A stretch of DNA of 64,000 nucleotides. Origin: Sphingobium sp. AP50. Lineage in GTDB: Bacteria; Pseudomonadota; Alphaproteobacteria; Sphingomonadales; Sphingomonadaceae. The position numbers and the translations under genes are program-made. The stretch covers positions 124,001 through 188,000 of the forward strand of contig NZ_FNYZ01000002.1 in assembly GCF_900109095.1 (NCBI RefSeq), read 5' to 3'. Position 1 is the stretch's first letter, and each line of letters starts with the position of its first letter. A model generated the notes under the pieces. That model had not been told where the DNA came from and did no database searches. It saw only the letters and a program-made list of their open reading frames with translations. Shown piece by piece: positions 1 through 7,489 of the stretch.

Positions 1-156
1 TCGAAGCCCCTGTTGCGCCAGCCGTTCCCAATCCACCCCTACAAGCCATTTGCTGATGCAATGACCGACATCAGGTTTATCCGACACATCCGCTGATGAA
101 GCGCCATCTCCAGCAATGCCATTCGATTCCACGCGATCCCAATAGACTGTTGGCAC
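1..156 (-). CDS. Possible hypothetical protein, N-terminal fragment
   Basis: An open frame runs off the left edge of the window. It starts at a GTG directly after an in-frame TAA and gives 52 codons (MPTVYWDRVESNG..., ending WERLAQQGLR at the edge). Its base composition is less GC-rich than that of its neighbours, so a long open frame is less of a chance event here than elsewhere. There is no clear ribosome binding site and I recognise no family. It could be the N-terminus of a gene lying mostly outside the window, or non-coding DNA. Bases 157-341, downstream on the plus strand, hold nothing I can support. Confidence 0.3.
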   Translation of the reverse strand, partial: MPTVYWDRVESNGIAGDGASSADVSDKPDVGHCISKWLVGVDWERLAQQGLR

Positions 157-341
157 TTATGATGGTATTGAACACCGGTCGGAAGCAAGAACCGACGTTA
201 AGTCAATACCTTGCCATGACTGCCGGGTGCCCGTAGGGGTCACCATCACCTTGATATTGCAGGGTTTTGGTGAAGCAGAGCATTGGCTCCACCGATAGAC
301 CCCCCCAATTATCCCAGATGCGCACGCAAATCTGCGCGTCC

Positions 342-1331
342 CTATTCCAGCGCCAGCAGTGCGAAGGTCGCGAGCCAATGTTCGCCCATATAGTCGCCCG
401 CGACATGGGGCAGGCTGGCGTCGATATGCACGCGCGCCGCGTCCTGCGCCAGGCCGTTGACCGGGTCGCCCGGCCCCAGCGCCGCCGCGATCCCGCGCCA
501 GCACCAGGCGCGGCTGAGGTTCAGCCCGTCGAGATGCGCGATCTTGCCGTCGCTGCGGTCGGACACGATGGCCGGAGTGAACAGGGTCGCCGGTGTCCCC
601 TCCGCCAGATACGGCAGGAAATCATGAAACCAGATGGCGAAGTCCGCGCCGGGCAGCAAACGGCTCATCAGCAGCGCTTCGGTGAGCGCGGAGGACAGGA
701 ATTCGTCCCCGCCCGGCTCCCACGCCTGACAGCCCTTGTCCTGCCCGAACCAGCCGGTCGCCCGATCGCGAATCAGCGTCACCAGCGCCGGATCGTGCGT
801 CTGCGCCCAGCCCAGCGCCAGCGTCAGCGCGAAGGCGATGTTGAAATGGGTGCCGACGCGCAGCGGATAGGTCAGCTTGGGCAGGAAGGCATGGAAGCGC
901 ACGGCAAAGGCATCGGCCAGCGGCGCGATCGCCTGCGCCCAGGGGGCGTCATGCAATGCCAGTTCCTGATGCAGCGCCAGCAGCCAGCCCCAGCCATAGG
1001 GCCGTTCGAACCCCGCGCTGAGCGGTCGGTTGAGATAGGCGAGTTCGCCCGCCACCTTGTCGGGCGTCAGCATCGCGTCCGCCCGCGCGCGAATGTCGGC
1101 AGCGGCCGCCATGTCGGGATAGAGCCGCATCAGGCGCATCACCTGCCACCAGCCATGGACGCAGCTATGCCAGTCGAAACTGCCATGGAAGATGGGGTGA
1201 TGCTCGGCCGGTTCGCGCGCATCCTGCGGCCCGGCCCAGACCAGATCCATCTTATAGGGATAGCGCCGCCCCAGATGCGACAGGGTCAGCGCCGCAAAAC
1301 GGCTGGCGATATCTTGGGTCAACAGGGTCAT
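342..1331 (-). CDS. DUF2891 family protein
   Basis: A soluble protein of about 329 residues, start MTLLTQDIAS. The ATG overlaps the stop of the upstream DUF979 gene by 4 bases (ATGA), which fixes the start and implies translational coupling. It has no signal peptide and no membrane segment. The Trp/His-rich stretches (HGSFDWHSCVHGWW, GWGWLLALHQEL, GEHWLATFALLAL) match my recollection of DUF2891, a family with an all-helical, toroid-like look and no established reaction. It is the last gene of a four-gene operon with a LOV-HTH regulator, DUF969 and DUF979. That context suggests it acts on whatever the DUF969/979 pair transports; this is inference. Confidence 0.85.
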   Translation of the reverse strand: MTLLTQDIASRFAALTLSHLGRRYPYKMDLVWAGPQDAREPAEHHPIFHGSFDWHSCVHGWWQVMRLMRLYPDMAAAADIRARADAMLTPDKVAGELAYLNRPLSAGFERPYGWGWLLALHQELALHDAPWAQAIAPLADAFAVRFHAFLPKLTYPLRVGTHFNIAFALTLALGWAQTHDPALVTLIRDRATGWFGQDKGCQAWEPGGDEFLSSALTEALLMSRLLPGADFAIWFHDFLPYLAEGTPATLFTPAIVSDRSDGKIAHLDGLNLSRAWCWRGIAAALGPGDPVNGLAQDAARVHIDASLPHVAGDYMGEHWLATFALLALE

Positions 1332-2251
1332 GGGAAAGCCAGCCAGTAGATCAGGAGGATGTTGACGATCAGCAGCGGAACGGCGGTGCCGACCTGCCGT
1401 TTGATCACGCCATGCTTGTCTTTCAGTTCCAGCAGGGCGGCGGGGACGAGATTGAAATTGGCGGCCATGGGCGTCAGCAACGTGCCGCAAAAGCCTGCCA
1501 GCATGCCGATCGCACAGACCACGGCGGGATCGCCATGATAGGTGCGGATCAGCAGCGGAATGCCGATCGCCGCCGTCATCACCGGGAAGGCGGCAAAGGC
1601 ATTGCCCATGATCATGGTGAAGAGCGCCATGCCAAGCCCATAGGCGATCACCGCGCCCAGCAGGCTGCCCAGCGGGATCGCCTGCTGCACGATGCCGCCC
1701 ACGACATCACCGACACCGGCCAGCGCGAACACCGCGCCCAGACTGGCCAGCATCTGCGGCAGGATCGCTGCCCAGCCGACGCTGTCCATCAGGCGCCGTC
1801 CCTGCTCCAGCGGCACCATCGGCCCGGCGCGCAACCACAGGCAGCCCGTGACCATGGCGATCAGCACGCCCAGCGCCAGCGCGATCAGCGTCGCCTGCTT
1901 CCCGTCGAACCAGTCTGGCGCCTGCTTGAACAGGATCGTGCCAAGCAGCGCCGTGACGGGGATGATCAGCGCGATGACGAACAGCCGGTTGCCGAACTTC
2001 ACGGCCCGTGCCTGCCGCACCGCCAGCGGCACCGCGCCATCGCTGCGCCCCAGCCGCCCCAGCACGCCCAGCCCCACCAGTCCCAGCACGAGAATACCGT
2101 TGCCCAGATCGCCGAGCCGGTCGCCCGCCCACATGCTGAGCGCCAGCAGCGCCCAGAAGGCGGCGTTGACCGGCCGATCCCGCACGCCGAGCAGCCCATA
2201 GGTGGCAAAGATGGCCCCGGCGATCGCATAGACCCAGTGGAGCGTGATCAT
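1328..2251 (-). CDS. DUF979 family membrane protein, putative transporter subunit
   Basis: A 307-residue polytopic inner-membrane protein (MITLHWVYAIAGAIFATYG...) with roughly eight to ten hydrophobic segments and few charged loops. Its ATG overlaps the DUF969 stop by 4 bases and its stop overlaps the DUF2891 start by 4 bases, so the three genes are coupled. DUF979 and DUF969 proteins nearly always occur as a pair, and as I recall they are annotated as the two subunits of a putative 5-oxoproline (pyroglutamate) transporter. No 5-oxoprolinase or pyroglutamyl peptidase gene lies nearby, so the substrate is not supported by this window. Confidence 0.88.
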   Translation of the reverse strand: MITLHWVYAIAGAIFATYGLLGVRDRPVNAAFWALLALSMWAGDRLGDLGNGILVLGLVGLGVLGRLGRSDGAVPLAVRQARAVKFGNRLFVIALIIPVTALLGTILFKQAPDWFDGKQATLIALALGVLIAMVTGCLWLRAGPMVPLEQGRRLMDSVGWAAILPQMLASLGAVFALAGVGDVVGGIVQQAIPLGSLLGAVIAYGLGMALFTMIMGNAFAAFPVMTAAIGIPLLIRTYHGDPAVVCAIGMLAGFCGTLLTPMAANFNLVPAALLELKDKHGVIKRQVGTAVPLLIVNILLIYWLAFP

Positions 2252-2922
2252 GCCACCTTTGCTCCCCGGCCCCGCTTCAACCGCCGGTCAAGCCGCCAGA
2301 GCCGGAAGCCATGGATCAGGAAGGCCGCGATCGCGGTCGGGATGGCCCAGACCGACAGCTGGAGCGGCTCCAACACGATATCATATTGTTCCAGCAGCCC
2401 CTTGATCAGCAGGATCGATCCGATCGCCAGAAAAATATCCTCGCCAAAGAAAAGCCCGATATTGTCGGTCGCCGCCGCCCAGGCCTTTATTTCCTCGCGC
2501 TCGTCGCCGGTCAGTTCCCCGGCCTGCGCCTCTGCCGCTGCTTCGGCGATCGGCGCGACCAGCGGCCGCACCGTCTGCGGATGGCCCGCCACCGATGTCA
2601 GCCCCACCGCCGCCAGCGCCTGTCGCAGCAACAGATAGCCGGTCAGGAACCGGCCGACGGTCGCGCCATGCATACGACCGATCAGGCCTCTTGCCCGCTC
2701 CTGAAGGCCGTTCGCCTCCAGCAGGCCCACGACCGGCAGCACGATCCAGATGATGCTGACATAGCGCGCCTCGTTAAAGGCCTTGCCCAGCGCGGCGATG
2801 ATCGCCAGCGGGTCCAGCCCGGCGGCAAGGCCGGTGACGATCGCCGAGGCGAGGATGACCAGCAGCGGATGAAAGCGCAGCAGAAAACCCGCCACGATGA
2901 TCGCGATGCCCAGCAGCACCAT
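2248..2922 (-). CDS. DUF969 family membrane protein, putative transporter subunit
   Basis: A 224-residue inner-membrane protein, start MVLLGIAIIVAGFL. I chose this ATG because a GAGGCGGGG ribosome binding site lies in the last codons of the upstream LOV-HTH gene and only 4 bases separate that gene's stop from this start. A longer frame begins at 2979 but has a basic, non-hydrophobic leader inside the upstream gene. The protein has several membrane segments, a soluble acidic middle loop (EAQAGELTGDEREE) and the GLFFGEDIFLAIGSILLIKG stretch that I associate with DUF969. It is the obligate partner of DUF979. Confidence 0.88.
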   Translation of the reverse strand: MVLLGIAIIVAGFLLRFHPLLVILASAIVTGLAAGLDPLAIIAALGKAFNEARYVSIIWIVLPVVGLLEANGLQERARGLIGRMHGATVGRFLTGYLLLRQALAAVGLTSVAGHPQTVRPLVAPIAEAAAEAQAGELTGDEREEIKAWAAATDNIGLFFGEDIFLAIGSILLIKGLLEQYDIVLEPLQLSVWAIPTAIAAFLIHGFRLWRLDRRLKRGRGAKVA

Positions 2923-2926
2923 GCCG

Positions 2927-3496
2927 CTACAGCCCCGCCTCGATCGCCAGCCGGATCGCTTCCGCTGCGGTGCGCACATCCAGCGCGCGCAGCATCGCGG
3001 CGCGGTGCATCTTCACCGTGCGTTCCGTCAGGCCAAGGTCAAAGGCGATCTGCTTGTTCAGCCGGCCGGCGGTCATGGCGACCAGCACGGTGCGTTGTCG
3101 ATCGGTCAGGGTCGCGATCCGGGCCCGCGCATCATCTCCCCGGTCGCCTTCGACCGCCATCTGCGATCCCAGGAAATAATCCAGCGACCCGTCCGCGCCA
3201 AAGATCGGCGCGATCATCACAGCGTTGCGAAAGGCGGTGCCATCCTTGCGATAGTTGCGCAGTTCGACCAGCACCGGCCTGCGTTCGCGCAGCGCCGCGC
3301 GGATCATGTCCGCCTGCGGCCCCGGCGGATCGCCCCCAGCCAGAAAGCGACAATTGCGTCCGACAATCTCGTCCCGTTCAAATCCGGTCAGCGCGGTGAA
3401 GGCATCATTGCATTCGACGATCGGATTGTCGGGCAGGCGCGGATTGGTGATGACCGCTGCCACGGCACTTTGGGCGATCATTTCGGGCAGAGACAT
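2927..3496 (-). CDS. LOV-domain blue-light receptor with LuxR-type HTH output
   Basis: A 189-residue regulator. Residues 10-115 form a PAS/LOV domain with the GRNCRFL signature. Cys49 is the residue that forms the photo-adduct with flavin in LOV proteins, and the flavin-contact residues Asn81, Asn91 and Gln112 (in LGSQ) are present. Residues 125-189 are a LuxR-type HTH (TLTDRQRTVLVAMTAGRLNKQIAFDLGLTER...). The layout matches short LOV-HTH transcription factors such as EL222. In that protein, dark-state LOV packing blocks DNA binding and blue light releases it. The usual Gln after CRFL is Ala53 here. The gene lies 4 bases upstream of the DUF969 gene and so is the operon's first gene, probably controlling its own operon (inference). 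The ribosome site at ATG 3496 is weak. Confidence 0.9.
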   Translation of the reverse strand: MSLPEMIAQSAVAAVITNPRLPDNPIVECNDAFTALTGFERDEIVGRNCRFLAGGDPPGPQADMIRAALRERRPVLVELRNYRKDGTAFRNAVMIAPIFGADGSLDYFLGSQMAVEGDRGDDARARIATLTDRQRTVLVAMTAGRLNKQIAFDLGLTERTVKMHRAAMLRALDVRTAAEAIRLAIEAGL

Positions 3497-3518
3497 GGAC
3501 AGGGCACCAGATAGCAAA

Positions 3519-3544
3519 AAGGGCGCCGTCGATACGACGCCCTT
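3519..3544 (-). terminator. Rho-independent terminator of the nitroreductase gene
   Basis: Read on the minus strand this is a GC-rich hairpin (AAGGGCG ... CGCCCTT, with an inner CGTCG/CGACG pairing) followed by a T run. It lies 44 bases past the nitroreductase stop and just upstream of the LOV-HTH gene. It should insulate the LOV operon from nitroreductase transcription, so the LOV operon promoter must fall in the few bases after it. Confidence 0.75.
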
Positions 3545-3587
3545 CTGCCATGTTGCCCAATCTGGACGCCAGCCGCAAGCCGCTGGA

Positions 3588-4181
3588 TCAGGCGGGGAAA
3601 TTGCCTGCGAAGGCAAAGCTCTCGATCGGCTTGCGATCGCTGGGCAGTTCGCGCGCCTGCAATGCTTCGGGCAGCACGGCCTTGTCGCCCTGCTTGCCAA
3701 TGGCGATGGCGGCTTCGATACGAAAACGATCGGGCACGCCCAGTTCGACGCGCGCCTTTTCGAAATCCACCCCTGTCATGCCATGGGTGTGATAGCCCAG
3801 CCGCGTCGCCTGCAAAGCCAGCAGCGCCCAGGCAGCGCCGGCGTCGAAGCTGTGGCTGTAGGACGGCTTATAATCTTCGGAGCCCGGCGCGGCCATCAGC
3901 GTGTCGGACAGGACGAAGACGATGGCGCCCGCATTCTGCACCCAGCTCTGGTTGAAGGGCAGCAGGACGTTCAGGAAACGCTGCCAGTCCGCACCGTCGC
4001 GATGCGCATAGAGGAAGCGCCAGGGCTGATAGTTGAAGGCCGACGGCGCCCAGCGTGCGCCATCGAAAATCGTGTCGAGATCATCCTGCGGAATGGCGGA
4101 GGAATCGAACGCACGGGGCGACCAGCGATCAAGGAAAAGCGTATCGACAGCACGCGTTACCGCGCGGGGATTGGTAGCCAT
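3588..4181 (-). CDS. Nitroreductase family protein
   Basis: A 197-residue FMN-dependent oxidoreductase. The start MATNPRAVTR is fixed by an AGGAG six bases upstream. The SPRAFDSSAIP stretch and RWAPSAFNYQPWRFLYA form the FMN-binding segment of the nitroreductase fold, and LLALQATRLGYHTHGMTGVD is the conserved central helix. Such enzymes are NAD(P)H-dependent and usually dimeric, reducing nitroaromatics, quinones or flavins; the physiological substrate cannot be read here. The gene has its own terminator and appears monocistronic. Confidence 0.9.
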   Translation of the reverse strand: MATNPRAVTRAVDTLFLDRWSPRAFDSSAIPQDDLDTIFDGARWAPSAFNYQPWRFLYAHRDGADWQRFLNVLLPFNQSWVQNAGAIVFVLSDTLMAAPGSEDYKPSYSHSFDAGAAWALLALQATRLGYHTHGMTGVDFEKARVELGVPDRFRIEAAIAIGKQGDKAVLPEALQARELPSDRKPIESFAFAGNFPA

Positions 4182-4251
4182 TCTATCTCCTGCAAATATG
4201 CGATGAGGGTCCGCCACCATGTAGGGGCGCGCACATCAAATGCGAAGGGGG

Positions 4252-4416
4252 TCAGCGTGCCGTTTCGCAAAGGGCGGAAAGGCCCGCCTCCTGCTCCTGC
4301 GCGTCCGCATCCCGTTCCAGCAGGATGACGGCGGGGTCGCGCAGCAAGGCCTGCGACAGCCGCGTGCGCCAGCGGGCAAAGAGCCCGTCCTGATCCTGCA
4401 TCTGATCGTCCTGCAT
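4252..4416 (-). CDS. Small hypothetical protein (54 aa)
   Basis: A short open frame (MQDDQMQDQDGLFARW ... LSALCETAR) with a strong GGGAGGA ribosome site three to five bases before the ATG. It is acidic and Gln/Asp-rich at the N-terminus, then amphipathic, with a single Cys near the end. It has no signal peptide. It lies alone between the nitroreductase and a small exported protein gene on the same strand. No family recognised; the good ribosome site is the main support. Confidence 0.5.
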   Translation of the reverse strand: MQDDQMQDQDGLFARWRTRLSQALLRDPAVILLERDADAQEQEAGLSALCETAR

Positions 4417-4503
4417 ATGTCCTCCCGACCGACTCGCACGGCTTATCTACCGATGCTATAGAGAATCGGCGCGCAAGCAATGCTGGCGGGGAATACAGAA
4501 AAG

Positions 4504-4734
4504 CTATGCCGGACTTTCCGCTCCGGCTTTGCCCCCCGCTTTGCGCCGATCGCACAGCATCAGGTGACAGGCAGTATCGGGAGCGGTGGGCGTAGCAGGC
4601 TTGCGCTGCCAGGGCGGTTTCCAGCCCGGCGGGGCCTGACCGCAAAAACCCGCCACCATGGCCCCGGATGCAGCGGGACGGGACGCGATGGTCGTGGCGA
4701 CCAGCGCCGCCAGCAGCAGCCCGCTACACCGCAT
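4504..4734 (-). CDS. Small exported hypothetical protein (76 aa)
   Basis: The start MRCSGLLLAALVATTIASRP gives a probable N-terminal signal sequence. The mature part is Pro/Lys-rich and carries three cysteines (FCGQAPPGWKPPW, then ACHLMLCDRRK). Its ATG lies within the last codons of hemN, an 11-base overlap on the same strand, so it is likely co-transcribed with hemN. I recognise no family. A longer reading from 4797 adds a Ser-rich leader inside hemN and is less likely. Confidence 0.55.
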   Translation of the reverse strand: MRCSGLLLAALVATTIASRPAASGAMVAGFCGQAPPGWKPPWQRKPATPTAPDTACHLMLCDRRKAGGKAGAESPA

Positions 4735-6031
4735 GGCTGAACCGCTGCTCGACCGGCTGGAGATAGGCGTCGAAACAGGCGGCGATGCTGCGGGCATAGG
4801 GCAGAGCCTGCGGCGTCAGTGCCAGCCGCCCGGCACTGACATGCACCAGACCCCGTTGCTCGAACATGCGCAGGTCCGGCATGGCCAGCCCTTCCCCGAC
4901 CTGTGCTTCGCCGCGGCACAACAGCGCCTCGATCACCCGGCCGCGCCGACGATCGTCCGCGCTGCGAAGCGTGCCGCGCGATGCGGTCAGTTCCCCCGCC
5001 TCGATCCGTTCGCGCCATGGCCCCGCCCGTTTTTCATTCTGGACGATCAGATCGGGAAACTGGCTGATCGCGCTCGCCCCGAAGCCCAGCAACACATCAG
5101 CCGGATCGTCATTAAAGCCCTGAAAATTGCGCCGCAGCCGTCCATGCCGTACGGCGATAGCCAGCCCGTCATCCGGCCGCGCGAAATGATCGAAACCGAC
5201 CGGCTGATAGCCTGCGCCCGGCAGTTGCCGATGCCCGGCATCCGCCATCGCGAACCGCATTGCCACATCGGGCAGATCCTGTGCATCGATCCGGCGCTGG
5301 CGCGGCAGCAATCGCGGCATATGGGCATAGCCGAACAGGGCGATGCGCGCAGGCGCCATGGCGATGCTGGCGTCCAGCGTGGCCGCCAGATCGTCCATCG
5401 TCTGGCCGGGCAGCCCGTACATCAGGTCGAACCCGGTGGCGACCCCGGCGCGGGCGAACCCCTCGACCGCCCGCTCCACCATGTCGAGCGGCTGCACCCG
5501 CCCGATGCGCGCCTGCACATGCGGCGTGAAGGTCTGGACGCCCAGATTGACCCGATCCACCCCCATCACGGCCATCGCCTCGATCCACTGGGCGTCCAGC
5601 CGACGCGGGTCCAGTTCGACCGAAATCTGCGCGTCATGCGCCTCGAAGCACAAGGTGATATGCTGGAGCAGCCGGATGAAATCGACCAGCGGCAGTGAAT
5701 TGGGGCTGCCCCCGCCAAAGGCGATGCGCCCCACCCGTCCGCGCCCGCCCAGCCGCGCGGCAACCATCGCAATTTCCCGCTCCAGCGCGTCGACATAGGC
5801 GCTCAGACGCTGCGCCTTGTTCGCCGCGCCGGTGTTGCAACCGCAATACCAGCATATGTCATGGCAATAGGGGATGTGGACATAGAGGGACAGCGCCGTG
5901 TCCTGCGCCAGCGCATCGAGGCGACTGGCAAGATCGGCCGCGCCGACAGCGTCGCCGAACTGCGCGGCGGTGGGATAGCTGGTGTAGCGCGGCACCGGCC
6001 GCGCGAGCAGGTCGGGATGATAGGTCCACAT
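4724..6031 (-). CDS. hemN: Oxygen-independent coproporphyrinogen III oxidase
   Basis: A radical-SAM enzyme of 435 residues, start MWTYHPDLLARPVPRYTSYP, a typical HemN N-terminus. Cys56, Cys60 and Cys63 (CHDICWYC) form the CX3CX2C site for the 4Fe-4S cluster; an extra Cys65 follows, as usual in HemN. FGGGSPNSL is the SAM-binding glycine motif. The enzyme decarboxylates two propionates of coproporphyrinogen III to make protoporphyrinogen IX without oxygen, in the cytoplasm. Heme is needed in quantity for the cbb3 oxidase encoded nearby. Two FNR-like boxes upstream (6067-6102) suggest induction at low oxygen. Confidence 0.95.
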   Translation of the reverse strand: MWTYHPDLLARPVPRYTSYPTAAQFGDAVGAADLASRLDALAQDTALSLYVHIPYCHDICWYCGCNTGAANKAQRLSAYVDALEREIAMVAARLGGRGRVGRIAFGGGSPNSLPLVDFIRLLQHITLCFEAHDAQISVELDPRRLDAQWIEAMAVMGVDRVNLGVQTFTPHVQARIGRVQPLDMVERAVEGFARAGVATGFDLMYGLPGQTMDDLAATLDASIAMAPARIALFGYAHMPRLLPRQRRIDAQDLPDVAMRFAMADAGHRQLPGAGYQPVGFDHFARPDDGLAIAVRHGRLRRNFQGFNDDPADVLLGFGASAISQFPDLIVQNEKRAGPWRERIEAGELTASRGTLRSADDRRRGRVIEALLCRGEAQVGEGLAMPDLRMFEQRGLVHVSAGRLALTPQALPYARSIAACFDAYLQPVEQRFSHAV

Positions 6032-6066
6032 GCAGGACCGCATCGCACGCCGCCGCATCGCACGCA

Positions 6067-6080
6067 TTGCGCCATGTCAA
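6067..6080. promoter_or_regulatory. FNR-like box 1 in the hemN/ompW intergenic region
   Basis: TTGCGCCATGTCAA matches the FNR/FixK consensus TTGA-N6-TCAA except for one base (C for A in the left half). It lies 36 bases upstream of the hemN ATG on the minus strand. Confidence 0.45.
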
Positions 6081-6088
6081 ATTGCGGC

Positions 6089-6102
6089 TTGCGCTCGATC
6101 AA
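6089..6102. promoter_or_regulatory. FNR-like box 2 in the hemN/ompW intergenic region
   Basis: TTGCGCTCGATCAA again matches TTGA-N6-TCAA with the same single mismatch. Its centre is 22 bases, about two helical turns, from that of box 1. It lies 62 bases before the ompW-family start. Confidence 0.5.
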
Positions 6103-6164
6103 TGCCGATACGCGCAGTCAGGCGCAGAGGCGGGTCATCAACCACAGGAAAGGGAGACCCCCTC

Positions 6165-6827
6165 ATGCATATCAAGGGCATATTGCTGGGCGCCGCCGCG
6201 ATCGCGGGCGCACTGGCCACCCCGGCACAGGCCAAGCAGGGCGATGTGCTGATCCGCCTGCGCGGCATCATGGTCGCGCCCAATGAGAAGAGCAGCAGCG
6301 TCCTGCCCGGCTTTCCCGGCGAGAAGGTGAGCGTCGACAATGCGGTGACGCCGGAAGTCGACTTCACCTATATGGCGACCGACCATATCGGCTTCGAACT
6401 GATCGCGGCCACCACCAAACATTCGGCCAGCGGCCGCACCGGCACCACCGGATCGCTGGGCAAGCTGGCATCGACCTGGGTGCTGCCGCCGACGCTGACG
6501 GCGCAATATCATTTCCTGCCCGAAGGCAATATCCGCCCCTATGTCGGCGCGGGCGTCAACTACACCATCTTCTATAATGAGAAGGCGTCGAGTGCGCTGG
6601 AAGGCGCGGTGGGCGATACGAAGGTGCATATGTCCGACAGCTTCGGCGTTGCGGGACAGGCCGGTGTCGACATCCAGATCAATGACCGGATGTTCCTCAA
6701 TCTCGACGTCAAATATATCGACATGGACACGACCACGCGCCTGTCGACCACGGCGGCCGGTGTGCAGAAGGTCCGCGTGCATCTCGACCCGTTCGTCTTC
6801 GGCGTGGGCGTCGGCTTCAAGCTGTGA
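6165..6827 (+). CDS. OmpW family outer-membrane protein
   Basis: A 220-residue protein, start MHIKGILLGAAAIAGALATP, with a cleavable signal peptide ending at AQA-K. The mature part has alternating beta strands with OmpW hallmarks (VLIRLRGIMVAPNEKSS, LPPTLTAQYHF, IRPYVGAGVNYT) and ends in FGVGVGFKL, an outer-membrane terminal strand. OmpW proteins are eight-stranded barrels with a hydrophobic channel, linked to uptake of small hydrophobic compounds and to redox or osmotic stress. In E. coli ompW is FNR-regulated, which fits the two FNR-like boxes upstream. A GGGAGA lies before the ATG. Confidence 0.92.
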   Translation: MHIKGILLGAAAIAGALATPAQAKQGDVLIRLRGIMVAPNEKSSSVLPGFPGEKVSVDNAVTPEVDFTYMATDHIGFELIAATTKHSASGRTGTTGSLGKLASTWVLPPTLTAQYHFLPEGNIRPYVGAGVNYTIFYNEKASSALEGAVGDTKVHMSDSFGVAGQAGVDIQINDRMFLNLDVKYIDMDTTTRLSTTAAGVQKVRVHLDPFVFGVGVGFKL

Positions 6828-6936
6828 GGCCAGAGCGGCGGCATTCCGGCCGGGATGCCGCCGCCTCCTTTTCCGAAACAATGACGACCGAATCGTGTGC
6901 CGGGACGGGGATAACGTCAGATTGAGTAAGAACTCC

Positions 6937-7010
6937 CGTTCGCTTCGAGCGAAGTCGAGAAGCGGATAGTGCAGTGCTTAGCGTTTCTCGACTTCGCTCG
7001 AAACGAACGG
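6937..7010. repeat. Imperfect inverted repeat (intergenic palindrome)
   Basis: Two arms of about 28 bases (6937-6964 and 6981-7010) read CCGTTCGCTTCGAGCGAAGT... and its near-complement, with a 16-base loop. The pair could fold as a bidirectional terminator between the converging ompW-family gene and the gene ending at 7033. It has the look of the small dispersed palindromes common in sphingomonad genomes; related arms occur at 57736-57798 and 60555-60717. Confidence 0.75.
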
Positions 7011-7032
7011 ATCAAGGGGAATTCATCTCGGC

Positions 7033-7383
7033 CTAGATATTCCCCAGCGCCTTCACTTCGAAGGGCAGCCGCAGACCGCCCGGTTCAGTCAGGGTCAAAT
7101 GGCTGCCCGATCGGATCATCGCGGCTTCCAGCGACAGCGGCATTTCCTCCGGCGCGTAGGACAGCGCCCAGCCTTCGGCGGTGCGCAGCAGATGGCCGTG
7201 CCGGTCCGGCTCGTTGGGCCAGAAGCGGCGCACGGTCGCATATTCGGGATGGTGGCGATATTCCTGCTCATCGATCTGGCCGTCCGCGCCCAGCGGCAGC
7301 CGCATGACATAACTGCGCGCAGCGGACCCGTTGGGAAAGGCCGGCGTGCGGCCGAGTTCGAGGCGTATCATGGTCCACGTCAT
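7033..7383 (-). CDS. Conserved hypothetical protein (116 aa)
   Basis: A soluble 116-residue protein (MTWTMIRLELGRTPAFPNGS ... LPFEVKALGNI) without signal peptide or membrane segment. The frame has normal GC-rich codon use, and the product looks like a compact beta-rich domain (SYVMRLPLGADGQIDEQEY; HGHLLRTAEGWALSY). I know no function. The start could also be the Met at 7371. It is transcribed divergently from the universal stress protein gene. Confidence 0.7.
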   Translation of the reverse strand: MTWTMIRLELGRTPAFPNGSAARSYVMRLPLGADGQIDEQEYRHHPEYATVRRFWPNEPDRHGHLLRTAEGWALSYAPEEMPLSLEAAMIRSGSHLTLTEPGGLRLPFEVKALGNI

Positions 7384-7489
7384 GCCGGTTTGAATCCCGT
7401 TTCAAGCCCGAAAATGCTATAAGGACTATCCCTGATGGTGGTCCTACGGGGGCAGGCCTAATCCAGTCGGGAACGGATGGAGACATGTC

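Noticed and set aside
4157..4645. 162-codon minus-strand frame overlapping the nitroreductase start
   Set aside because: No ribosome site and a low-complexity product; the 54-residue ORF at 4252-4416 in another frame has the better start signal.
7390..7405. FNR-like palindrome TTGA...TCAA upstream of the universal stress protein gene
   Set aside because: The half-sites are separated by eight bases instead of six, so the two subunits of an FNR dimer would not fit.
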